A model generated the notes under the pieces. It searched no databases. It was not told where the DNA came from and saw only the letters and a list, made by a program, of their open reading frames with translations. A program made the translations under genes and the position numbers. Of a stretch of DNA of 64,000 nt, positions 10,213 through 20,992 are shown one piece after another (the stretch's first letter is position 1; each line of letters starts with the position of its first letter). Source of the DNA: Aspidapion aeneum (lineage: Eukaryota > Arthropoda > Insecta > Coleoptera > Brentidae); the NCBI GenBank assembly GCA_963576565.1, contig OY755042.1:99566185-99630184 (forward strand), read 5' to 3'.

Positions 10213-10599
10213 CCCCATGCCCTATACAATATCAGGCGCCATCAGATCCAGCTACGACACTGGTTCTCCAGCATACTCAGGACAATGATATAAAGCATTG
10301 GTCGTCTTTGCCGAAGTCTTACCGTTTCTGAACTTTGTACTCAAGTTTTCGGTATTTATTACTTTAAAACTTGGTAATCTACATAAGCTTAATTCGGCGC
10401 GCTTATTACATTTTCGTGCGGTATAAGTCAAAGGAGGCTTTTGGCTCTTCCAGAGCTATCAAAACAAATGGGCCACGTTCTTTCGATCTTATAACGTCAT
10501 TCCTATTAAGGGACCCGTACAGCAGTAGTAAAGAATTTTTGGACAAACAAAATCGCCTCTAAATAACGATTTTTGGCTACTTTGCTTCTGACTATGCGC

Positions 10600-11430
10600 A
10601 CTATACAGACAGGTTCATTCTACTAGGTACATATAAAATAATTAAATAATTAATTTGCGTGTTTTTAAATTAATTTTTGCAAATAGGCGTACATCCAACA
10701 CGCATCGTGAATGCAGGCAGACTGAGAAGCAACGCGCTCGACAACAAAGCACTAGCAGCTAGCTGTTTGGGGCGGAAGAGAATTGGGAGATTAACTTTCT
10801 ATGTACTTAGTAGACTGCCCTTCTTATGAAGAATGCAGTAACTTCAAATTTTACGACTTTGAGATTTTTATATATTATGGTGTAGAATGATGTTCCTCAT
10901 CGATTGGCAAAAACAAATTTTGAAAAAAACATTGTTTTGATGAAAAAAACGCATAACAAATATGCAGTAACTGCAAAACGTCATGGTCTTCTAGCCGAGA
11001 ACGCAGCAACTACATAATGCGCTGCGTTCTTGTCTAGCAAAAAGGGTAAAACTGGTCAACAATGCAGTATTTGCGAGTCGGTCAACAAATACTCCGCTCT
11101 TGAGTAGAAAGCTATCACAAGTATTCTTCCAGTTTTCTAGCGATAAATGCAGCAAATACTGCGTGTACCGTGTAAATGAGGCACGCTGCACTTCTGCCTA
11201 GAAATGTTGATTCAAAGCTTCATGAAATACTTGCCAAGAACGCAGTCTCTTCGATAAAATGTACATTGTTTTCAAAATTTAATGAAACCTAGGCAAACAT
11301 CATCCTGCAACAATTTTTTGGATAGAAATAGAGCAAAGAAAACATTTTTTGCGTTTTTCTCAAAACTAGGGTTTGGTAAGTTACTGCGTTCTTCATAAGG
11401 AGGGCAGTAGAATGATCCTGTCTGTATAGG
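10600..11430. mobile_element. Foldback/TIR element with an interrupted left terminal repeat
   Basis: The right end, reverse-complemented, reads CTATACAGACAGGATCATTC then TACTGCCCTCCTTATGAAGA and ACGCAGTAACT. The left end carries the same sequence in two blocks, 10600-10625 and 10810-10841, separated by ~185 bp. The right TIR (11380-11430) is thus continuous (~50 bp) and the left is split by a later insertion bounded by GGTACATA...TATGTAC. The interior is rich in smaller inverted repeats, for example CTAGCCGAGAACGCAGC against GCTGCGTTCTTGTCTAG at 10991-11037. No transposase is encoded. Confidence 0.78.
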
Positions 11431-11513
11431 AAATAGCTAAGCATAACGATAGAAGCTGTAGCTGTGTTGAAGAGAGCCTCCAACAGTAATCAGGCTTCTA
11501 TTATGGCACATCT

Positions 11514-11657
11514 TAGTATTTTATTTGTTTCTTGTTACGCGTGTGATGCCACCTCATAAAAATGTTTCAGATTAGCCAGTGCTCAGCGAGCGTTTACTAA
11601 TCTGAAACTTTTTATGAGGTAGCACCACACGCTTAACAAGAAACAAATAAAATACTA
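11514..11657. repeat. Inverted repeat, ~62-bp arms
   Basis: 11514-11575 (TAGTATTTTATTTGTTTCTT...) and 11597-11657 are reverse complements with about three substitutions and one 1-nt gap. The spacer is 21 nt. This small foldback resembles a MITE core. No convincing target duplication is seen. Confidence 0.85.
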
Positions 11658-11784
11658 CGAGGTGGCAATTGTAGGAGCATGGCCACTGTTGAAGGCTTTC
11701 TCCTTGTTATGTTTGACTCTCCAGTACCCTAGCTAATAAACAAGGAAAGAAGAAACGAAGCGTTTAATCTTTAAATTATTCTTT

Positions 11785-11981
11785 ACAGGCACAGCCCCCT
11801 CAAATTAACAAGCCCGATCCTTCTTTAAAATACAACACTGTCGAAGGCTTAGGTTTCCATTATTTTCTTATCAGCCTATATTTTCTGTTTGCAAAATAGT
11901 CGAAATTTTAGATTTGTCAGCCTCCGAAAGTGTTGCCAGTCAAAGTAAAATCAGGCTTGATATAAAAGGGGCTGTGTTTGT
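11785..11981. repeat. Small TIR element
   Basis: The left CACAGCCCCCTCAAATTAAC...AAGCCCGAT is mirrored on the right by ATCAGGCTTGATATAAAAGG followed by GGCTGTGTTT. That gives imperfect ~35-bp terminal inverted repeats around ~130 bp. A second, weaker inner pair is visible (CACTGTCGAAGGC against CCTCCGAAAGTG). It is non-coding. Confidence 0.65.
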
Positions 11982-13439
11982 AAGTTATATATTGGTTGGA
12001 GTCGAAAATAGGGGCTTTTAGGGCCAGTAAATCGTCTCTAAATAAGGACTTTTATGGCTATTTCGCTATTGATTATACAAAATATTTTAAAAATAACAAT
12101 GACGGTAACACTTGCTTTTCTGTGATTATTTTCGACTTTCTCGTGCACTAGCTAATTAGCAAGAAAGTTAAGTTATATGGCATTTTTTAACAAAATAGAG
12201 AAGCGACAAACGCATGAAGATCACTGAAATTCAGATTTGTTGGTTATACTATTTTCTTATCAAGTTCATTGGCGTTACACTAACACTAGGTTGTCCAAGG
12301 CCAACAAAAAAATACAGGCCACGACCCTGAAAAAAAAACAGCTGTTCTCGGGGGGCTGACTTTTACATTGGGTCTTATGGGAGGTCAGAGGTTTTTCAAA
12401 ACGGCACTACAGATTTCCGCGAAATTTCGATCATTCTCAGACACGATCCCGATATTCCACCAAACCAAAATTAAAATGTTAAAATCTTCAAGATTTAGAA
12501 TTTCTTATTTTGAATTCAAATTACCCACCATGTACCGCATGCCAACTGTTTTATTTGAGATGTATTTGACTTTTTTATTTGTGTTTGTCACATTCGCTTC
12601 TGCTTTAAATTTAATTTTATTGTGAGCCAATGAAGCGGCTCAGCTATGTCGTGACATGACCATCAAAAAAAAAAATCAACCCCCGATGCGACGTCAACAA
12701 ATCGAAGGATCGTGAACGGTCCGTTTTGATTGCCCTGGGTTGTCAGCGGTGAGTGTCGGAGAATATTTCAAATAAATTTCATAAAGACGCATAGTTCCGT
12801 TACGAAAATATCGCGAAGAAACACGCACAAGAGTTTATGTAAAATATACCATCATCGAGAAAAAAAGCGAATTTTTTCCGGAATAAACCGCGGCCTGTAT
12901 TTTTTTCGTTGGCCTTGGCTCGTCGTGAAATAAATGAAGCGTAAGACGCGTGATGCAGAGACCGGGTAAAGTTGTTTCCTTTTAAGACTAAAACGGATTT
13001 AAGTGTACGTTAAATTCTTTGGCAAAGAAATCTACTGTACGCAAAGGGCGTAACGAAATTTAAAGCTAGAAAATCGTCTAAAATCAGAAATTTATTTTTG
13101 TTTCTTATCAAATGACTTTAAGTAATTTAAAAAATGTTTAACAGTTCCTAACAGCTATTTCTGGGGTTACTAGAATAGAAATAAGAAATAGCAATAAATT
13201 TTTACTAGTTTGAATATGTTTATTTGAACTTGGCTCTTACAAAATATAACATTAGGGACTTACTGGAACAAAGCGTGCAATAGTAGTGTCAGACAATATT
13301 TTGACAGATCTACGACAGTATTTATTTCGGTTCGTATAATAAACAAAATCTTTATGTTGAAAGATTAGCTGTCATATTACAATGCAAAACTGTCAAAATA
13401 AGGCCCTATTTACCAACTGGCCGACCTGCTAAGCACCCC

Positions 13440-13757
13440 CCGGTAGGTAATTTTAGGATTTAATTTTGTCTAATGTCAGGCACAGGGGTCTTAATCGTGC
13501 TAGCGTCATCTACGATCTGAACAGGAAACCACCGGCTTAACGTGACTTCCGAACCACGGCCTTGTATTATTCATCAACTTTACCTATTTCGTTGTATTGC
13601 CCAAACTTCGCTCAAGACAGGCTTTAACCCTACTTCCGGTAAATCTGTATTCACAAACAGATAGTAGATTCGAGTTTGTAGTGGCAGGCATGGGAATCGA
13701 ACCGTACACCCTCTGATTGTAAAACTAACGCACGCCCACTGAACCAATTAGGGCCAC
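13440..13757 (-). mobile_element. tRNA-derived SINE (minus strand)
   Basis: Read on the minus strand the head (13757-13684) begins GTGGCCCTAATTGGTTCAGT, a tRNA-like A-box region, and ends with a perfect B box, GGTTCGATTCC. A pol III promoter is therefore visible. The body (13683-13440) continues with CTACTATCTGTTTGTGAATA and CAGATTTACCGGAAGTAGGG, which recur on the plus strand at 56035-56080. No clear target duplication was found. Confidence 0.85.
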
Positions 13758-15467
13758 AACATTCTATATCATAATATTTGAGATAACATTTTGACAGTTA
13801 TCAGCTGTTTACCATAACAAATAGCATAGGCTAACGAAAAAAAGTTGTAAAAAGTTATCAAAAATAATGATATAAACTGTAGTGCTGATGCGAAAATATC
13901 GCGAAAAAAGTTCAATAGAATTTATATCAAATACATCCTAAAGGCTAATTTTTACAAGAGCTGGGCCTGTATTTTTTTCGTTGGCTTTGGCCCGTCGTGA
14001 AATAAATGAAGCGTGAGATACGTGATACAGACCGGGTAACCTTGTTTTTTTCAAGATTAACGTGGATTTAAGTATACGTTAAATTCTTTTGCAAAGAAAT
14101 CTACGATAACCGAAGGCGGTAATGATATTCACAGCTACAAAATCGCCGAAAATTAGAAATTTATTGTTGATTCTTATTAAATAATTTTCAGTTACTTTAA
14201 AAATGTTTAGTTTTTTCTAAAAGCGACTTCTGGAGTATTAAAATCTAGTAACTCAATTTTTACCAATTTAAGAAAGTTTATTGGCTATTACGTCTCACCA
14301 TAAACTAATAAAATACTAGTTTCTGGTCTCACTTACAAAATACAACCCTGTTAGAATTATTTTCTTAAAGATTTAATTTTAACCTCTTAATAATTTTCCA
14401 TGTAATGATATATGGAGACGGTGTCGTAGAATATGTTGATTAAATTTTATACACATAGTTCCATTGCGAATATATGGCGAAAAAACACCTACAAAGTTTC
14501 GTGTAAGATAAACCCTTAATAAAAAGCGGATTCTCTGAGGAGCGGGGCCTGTATTTTTTTCGTTGGCCTTGGCCCATCGTGGAATAAATGAAGCGTGAGA
14601 CACGTGATTCAGAGACCGGGTAAATTTGTTTTCTTTCAAGATTAAAACGGATTTAAGTATACGTTTAATTCTTTGACACAGGGATCTACGATATCCGATG
14701 AGGGTAATGAGATTCACAGCTTAAAAATCGCCGCCGGATTAAGAGTAGTTTAAAAAAAAATCTTTTCTAAAAGCGACTTAGTAACACATTTTTTACGAAT
14801 TTAGAAATGTTTATTTAAACTTGGTTATTATGGTTTCGCTTACAAAATACAACATTATTATTTATTATAATTATCCTAAAGATTTTAATTTAAACTCTCA
14901 ATAGTAATAATCTTCCATTTAGCGAAAGATCGGTATGGTGTCTGAAAATATATCGTTCACATTTTACAAAGACGCATAGTACCGCCACAAAAATATATCG
15001 TGAAAAAACTCCCATTAGAGTTTAAGTAAACCTGGTCTATACCATCGAGAAAAAAGCGGATTTTTTTAGGATCGGAGCGCGGCTTTTATTTTTTCGTTGG
15101 CTTTGGTACATTTTAAAATAAATGAAGCGTGAGACGCGTGATGCAGAGACCAGCTAAAGCTATTTTCTTCAATGATTAAAACGGATTTAAGTAAACGTTA
15201 AATTCTTTTACAAAGGAATGTACGATTTGCAAAGAGGGTAACTAAATTCACAGCTAGAATATCATCGGGAATTACAAATTAATTGAATTTTTTTATCATA
15301 TTAAAAATGTTTAATTGTTCCTAAAAGCTAATTCTGGAGTTAGAGTAGGTATAGAAATAATTTCTTTCATGAAATCTTAAAACCTAGTTACTCCATTTTT
15401 ACCAATTTGAAAATTTTATTGAAACTTCGCTATTAGTTACTTACTTATAAAATGAAACCTTAGAATT

Positions 15468-15874
15468 ATTAAAAAATGTAAAATTTAGTACCCGTAAATT
15501 AAAATTCAAACAAGTTTTCGTGGCTAATCGGGTAAAAATAAAAATTAAGGGTTTTTTGTTTCTCTAGTACTTTTCCGTGGGTATCTCTTACCTTACATTG
15601 TTAGTGAGAGATAAAGCCGTATACTTAATTTATGAAGGGTGTCACATCGACCAGCAGTGTTCTGAGGAGTCCCATAAGGACGAAACAGTTAACTGTCAAC
15701 ACTTATTAGGTGTCCATTAGATCTTGGACCCCGTGAGGTTAAGCTTTCGAGCTACCCACGGAAAAGTACTAGAGAAACATAAAACCCTTAATTTTTCTTT
15801 TTACCCGATTAGCCACGAAAACTTGTTTGAATTTTAATTTACGGGTACTAAATTTTACATTTTTTAATATTTGG
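15468..15874. mobile_element. Long-TIR foldback element
   Basis: 15468-15592 (TTAAAAAATGTAAAATTTAG...CCGTGGGTA) and 15757-15874 are reverse complements over nearly their whole ~120 bp, with few differences. The spacer is ~165 bp and includes GTGTTCTGAGGAGTCCCATA. No protein is encoded. Confidence 0.85.
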
Positions 15875-15879
15875 CTTTA

Positions 15880-16351
15880 AACTCCATTGACTGACGCGAT
15901 GCCGACGTCTTGATAGCGGAACAAACGCAATTAGCGTTGACCTGATCTAGAAAGGCAATGTGTGTCGTAGGTCACGGTATGGATTCTTTCCTTCAATCGA
16001 TACTTTCATTGATCGATGATATAGCAGCTTTACACGCCTGCTGCTGTTTTAGTGTCTCTCGTATTTCGGTAGATGGCGCGTCTTGTTGGATAAATGACTT
16101 TGTTTTCTCACTAACAATGTAAGGTGAGAGATAAAGCAGCATACTTAATTTATGAAGGGTGTCACATCGACCAGCAGTGTTCTGAGGAGTCCCATAAGGA
16201 CGAAACAGTTAACTGTCAACACTTATTAGGTGTCCATTAGATCTTGGACCCCCGTGAGGTTAAGCTTTCGAGCTACCCACGGAAAAGTACTGGAGAAACA
16301 AAAAACCCTTAATTTTTCTTTTAACCCGATTAGCCACGAAAACTTGTTTGA
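15880..16351. repeat. Adjacent repeat sharing the right arm of the foldback element
   Basis: 16125-16351 repeats 15604-15835 almost exactly (GAGAGATAAAGC...CCGATTAGCCACGAAAACTTG). 15880-16120 is the upstream part that also occurs at 9520-9760. The pair looks like a tandem duplication or a nested insertion of one TIR element into another. Confidence 0.82.
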
Positions 16352-16830
16352 ACTATTTTCTTAAAGATTTTAAATTAATCTCTAAATAAAATTTCATTCA
16401 ATAAAATATCAGGAGGGTATCGGACAATGTTTCGATTAAATTTTATAAAGATGCGTTGCGAAAATATCGCGAAAATACACCCACAAGAGTTTATGAAAAA
16501 TATACCATCGAGAAAAAAAAGCGGATTTTCTCAGAAGCGAAGCGCGCCTTTATTTTTTTCGTTGGCTTTGGCCCGCCACGAAATAAATGAAGCATGAGAA
16601 GCGTGATGCAGAGACCGGGTAAAGTTGTTTTCTTTTAGGATTAAAACGGATTTAAGTATACGTTAAATTCTTTGGCAAAGGAATCTACGATACGCCAGAA
16701 GATTAACCAAATTTACAGCTAAAAAATCGTCGAAAATTAAAAATATAATGTTATTTGATATTAAATGGTTCTAATAAAAGCTTTTAAAGTCATTTAAAAA
16801 GTGTGTTTTCTTTATTAAAGTTTACGTCTA

Positions 16831-16834
16831 GAGT
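16831..16834. repeat. Target-site duplication (GAGT), left
   Basis: GAGT directly precedes the left LTR and recurs at 30522-30525 directly after the right LTR. A 4-bp duplication fits Ty3/gypsy integrase. Confidence 0.92.
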
Positions 16835-19800
16835 TGTTACACACTTTTTGCTTGCGCAACCCTGTATTTAAAAATTAATAATAATTAATTTATGGATCAT
16901 TATTTAAAATTAAATCAATCACTTGGGCTATATTAAAAGACATGAAGATCGGTTTTCCAACAGCATATAATAAAAAAAAAAAATTAGTTGAATATATTTA
17001 CAATTCAAGGACGTCGTATTTTTTTTCTAATATCAAAATATAAAATAAAACTAAGATAAGCGCATTCACATTTTTAGATTTAAATTGATGTTATAAATCT
17101 AAATATAGAAATTTAAGGTACCTATAATTTGCATTTGTATAGTGGAGTACCTGCGGAGTGATCACTCTCGAGTTTACAGTAAAAAAAAAAATAATGAGCA
17201 GGAATAATTCACATGTAAGGTAGGTAATATTAAGAATTAAATTCAGCTATATTAAAAAAGTTCAGTCGTATTTAAAAAAAAGTTCAGTCATTATCGGACG
17301 CAATAAGTTTTCACCTTGTTTTATCTTCTTTGAGGTCACCTGAGCCAACCACAGCTCCGAAACCAGATCAGCAGAAGCTCAATGGATTAAATCAGAATAG
17401 GTTTGAAACGTGACTTCGGACCATAAATTTGACTCAGGATCGTACGAAGATTTGGACCCAGCTTTGGATCAGAACTTGGACCGGAATTTGGGATCTGATT
17501 TGGACCAGAATTTGGAACCAGCCTTGAATTTGGACCAGAATTTGAAATTTGGACCGGTGTTTGGAACCCTACAAAAGTTCAACTTTTGTAGAAAACGAAT
17601 TTTCAATAAATAAAGCATCTTCTGTTAGTTATTTATTTTGTTCTATTATTAAGAATAAAAATTAAGTTTTAATTAGTTCCTTTTTTTATTAATTTATAAC
17701 AGAAATGGGAAATAAAAATTTAGATGGTTGTTCTTATTATTTCTAGAAGAATTTTATTTTTTTTTGCTATTCAAAATGAAATTACCATTTCTTTTTATTT
17801 TAAGAAAATGCCAATTTTAATTTTAATTATATTAAGAAGTTTTATTTTAATTTAAGATTTTATGCAATTAAATTTTAAATTTATTTAATATTTAAATTAA
17901 GAAATTATGGATTTTAATTTTAATTTTATTAAGAAACTACCAATTTTATTTAAATTTATGAATAAATGGCAATAATTTCGGTCTTAAAAATTACCAATCT
18001 TTGTAAAATCGTGCAGAAAATTATTAATTTGACGGAAAAATTGTCTATCAAACACGTGGTTATTAAGAAATTCCGCAATAATTTTCTTCTTTGTACTGGA
18101 AAATTACTATAAATTACCGTAAATAAAATTATATTTAGCAAAAATCAATAATAAAAAGGCAAAATAAGATGCACTATTTAATAAAATATTAATTTACCTT
18201 TTGTGATGTTCAAGGGTCACAAGCTTCGTCTTTGCCGCAAAATGGCTGTCGGCACTACGACGTTCGTTTTAAGTCGAAAATCCTCTATACAGAGATATTG
18301 TGAAGAAAACATACCATCTACGGGTAACTACAAAATCTTCACAATGAAGGAATGAATTGGCAAGAATCCCCATCAAAACGGGTAAAAATAATTAATTAAA
18401 AATCACCATAACAAAATTAAAACCAATCAAACGCTGTGACTTTTACGAACGCCGGACACAAGGTGAAAGTGGCCGCTTCGTTCTCCAGCAACTCTTAGCC
18501 GAGAAGGAGCTATTGCGACTGCGCGGATGCGCACTCACTCAAAAATGACCAAACTAATCAAACATATCAGATCAGAAATAAATCATAGAATAATACTTCT
18601 GTCTTTATTTAACCCACACGGAAAGAGACAACCTCATTCGGTGGAGTCCTTTTGGGAGAAGTCCACAAATCGGGAAAGCGAATCAACTGCATTGCAGATA
18701 ATTACGTCAGTAATGTCAACGTCCGAAGCGATGCTGTCACATGTCTAAAGCAAAAATCTTAATAGAAAATTTAAGAAGTTTTTATCACAATCATAAATCC
18801 AAAAATAATAATAATCAATATTTTCTGGACTTGAGTACCACTAATAATAATTAATTAATTAATTACCGTAATTAGAACTAAAAATAATATACACCACTAA
18901 TTTACAAAAGTTAACTTTATTTACTCACACCCGAGAGAACAAGAAAATAAAGTAAGTACGGCAACGCTGGCATAGACGTCAAAATTTTTCGTCTAAAAAT
19001 AAATGGAATTACTGGAAAGCAGTAAACAAGAGAACATTCAAACGAAAAACAATATTTTATCAAGTGTAGTGATAAATAAAAATATAATAAAAGTAGCAAA
19101 TCATTAGTGCTTTATTCAAAGAAGATATTTGCCAAAGGAAAATTTTCTATGAACAGAATAAATAGGAAAAATTACGCCTCCAAGGTAAGTAATGTTTTTG
19201 ACAACATCACAAAAATAATAGTAAAATAAAATAGGCCAAAAATCATATATCTTTTTCTATTTCGTAGGTATTGAACTAGGAATAGACTGCTCATAGACCA
19301 CTAGTTCCTAGAGTTGCAAGGAATTTCCATAGATTACCAAGGAATCGTTAGAAAAGAACTAAATAGTAGGCACTGCACGGATGTACAATGTGAGCTAGAA
19401 AAATAGGAAAATAGGCCAGATAATTAACTAGGAGACTAGATGAACCAAGATGAACAACAAATAGGATGGAATCAATGTAATAATATCAAGTAAGTACAAA
19501 ACAATACAATATACAAGGTAATAAATTAATATATTCATAATGATCAACAACATCTATTATTTTAGGAATCCTAGACCAAACTAGATCATAGAAAAATCAT
19601 AGACATAACCAGGATGATGTACTACAGCCATGGAAACTACCTAGGATTACCAAAATGAAGTAGGTTTAAAAATAATAGTGACTTTATACTGATATAGCCA
19701 TTAGCAATATCATACAACAAAGCATATTTTCTAGGTCTAATTGAAAATCATAGACAAGTGCTAGAAGGATACCAATAGTACCAAAACAATCACTAGAGAT

Positions 19801-20547
19801 TCCTCCAATGGATTTTAGCAAGAAAGGTTAATTTTGATAAAGGAGTTATTCAGAAATCATGAAGTTATGAAATGATGTACCACCACGTGATCACCATATG
19901 AAAACTATAATGTAAAATGCAAGTTATATCTAATTTTCTATACAATTTTAACAATATTCTAATTTGTTCTTACTTTTAGAAGGAAGTAGAGCAACATACT
20001 CAAAAATTAGACAAAAAGGAGCGAAAATGGCAATGCAGAGATAGATTGAAAATTTACTGAAACACACAAATGAATCTACTAGATAAGTTAAGCTAAATAT
20101 AGGATAGGAGAGTTGTAACTTGGTCTTAAAATTAAAATAAAGTTAAAACTTTATCTGTCTGTCTGTATTTGTTTTTAATTTAATCTTAGATATTTTAAGT
20201 ACCAAATTGCTATAGAAAAGCCCATTAAAAATAAAAATCAAAATCAAAATATTTTCAAAGATTCACAGTGATGCTTTTAGCTACATAAAGCTGTAGTGTG
20301 CAACAATGGGTTTTGCCCTAGCTCAGAGTTTCGAGAGTGTTGTCGGGGTCTACGAAAACATTAATTAGTAATTAAATCAAAGCTAAAAATAATTTGGACG
20401 CCAGGAAGAAACGGACCTTCCAATCCCTCGTTATAATGAGAACTTTATATAACTAAAACATCAAATCAATAATTAAATAAACAATTATTAATGCATTTTT
20501 CTGCCCAAAGAATAAAAATAACGTAATGGCAAAATTAAGATGTTACA
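16835..20547 (-). repeat. 3' LTR (3,713 bp)
   Basis: On the plus strand it begins TGTTACACACTTTTTGCTTG and ends AAATTAAGATGTTACA, so in element sense it runs TGTAACAT...GTGTAACA with TG/CA ends. It equals 26809-30521 shifted by exactly 9,974 bp, and every stretch I compared was identical. The LTR holds no credible gene; the small open frames inside it are duplicated with the LTR. It contains an 18-bp-period tract (17445-17560), a 23-bp palindrome (17569-17591), a GC-richer island (18200-18530) that may hold the promoter, and a (CTGT) run near 20156. About 3.7 kb is very long compared with the few hundred bp typical of gypsy LTRs. Confidence 0.97.
17445..17591. repeat. LTR-internal TTGGACCAGAA repeats and 23-bp palindrome
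   Basis: TTGGACC(A/C)/TTGGATC motifs recur about every 9-18 bp (17451-17560), giving an accidental Asp/Leu/Asn/Gln-rich reading frame. Immediately after lies the palindrome CTACAAAAGTT-C-AACTTTTGTAG (17569-17591). The same tract occurs in the other LTR at 27419-27565. Confidence 0.85.
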
Positions 20548-20563
20548 ACCCCCTTTCCCCTCC
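20548..20563 (-). other. Polypurine tract
   Basis: The minus strand reads GGAGGGGAAAGGGGGT immediately upstream of the 3' LTR start (TGTAACA). In LTR elements such a tract primes plus-strand DNA synthesis at exactly this position. Confidence 0.92.
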
Positions 20564-20992
20564 GGGAGGACGGAAATTTAGAGAGAAATTTTCGGACGAT
20601 AAGCAAAACAACACAGCAAAATTCAAGAATCGGAGTGAGCAATAAAGATTAACTGAACTAATACTATAAAATATGAATTACGATCTAATGATCCAAAACT
20701 ATACAGAAAAATTGCCAATAAGATAAAGGTCATCACGTAAAATCTCACGTCAAAAAAAAAATAAATTATTAATAAAAATAAAATTTATATTTTCTTTCCC
20801 ATAGGAGAGCTCAAAATTAAAAAAAAAAGGTTACTACTTTTATTCAAGACAGCTTTAAACTGTGCGCGTCAAAACAAAAATAAATTCAATAATATATAAC
20901 AAAATTTATGGCCAAAATTGCCGAAATCGCAAAACAAAATAACTAAATACATTAAATTGAACTAAATCAAAATTTAAATCAGCTTACTTATT
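20564..20992 (-). other. Untranslated stretch between pol and the 3' LTR
   Basis: These 429 bp of AT-rich sequence follow the pol stop. I see no open frame, so an envelope gene is absent. Confidence 0.8.

Larger units (their letters stand above)
12295..16830 (+). repeat. Five degenerate ~500-bp repeat units, with insertions
   Basis: A block reading CCTGTATTTTTTTCGTTGGC, then AAATAAATGAAGCGTGAGAC, GTGATGCAGAGACCGGGTAAA, AAAACGGATTTAAGTATACG and AATCTACGATA recurs at about 12893, 13965, 14547, 15070 and 16546. Each is preceded by AAAATATCGCGAA...CATCGAGAAAAAAGCGGATT. A reversed fragment of the same block (CCAAGGCCAACAAAAAAATA) lies at 12297. Uninterrupted spacing is ~530-580 bp. The longer gaps hold the SINE at 13440-13757 and the inverted-repeat elements at 15468-16351. 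The gypsy element inserted at 16834 inside the fifth unit. Open frames here are not conserved between units. Confidence 0.88.

Noticed and set aside
13684..13757. Possible functional tRNA gene (B box GGTTCGATTCC)
   Set aside because: No proper cloverleaf with anticodon arm, and the same head heads a longer repeated body at 55952; it is a SINE.
17410..17613. Asp/Leu/Gln/Asn-rich 67-codon frame in both LTRs
   Set aside because: Follows the short tandem repeat exactly; duplicated with the LTR; no independent evidence of translation.
18527..18748. 73-codon frame in both LTRs (MRTHSKMTK...), possible accessory gene
   Set aside because: Plus strand, antisense to the element, short, no recognised domain. 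Kept only as a note because the LTR is unusually long.
20564..20992. Envelope gene of an errantivirus-like element
   Set aside because: Only ~430 bp between pol and the LTR, with no open frame, signal peptide or membrane segment.
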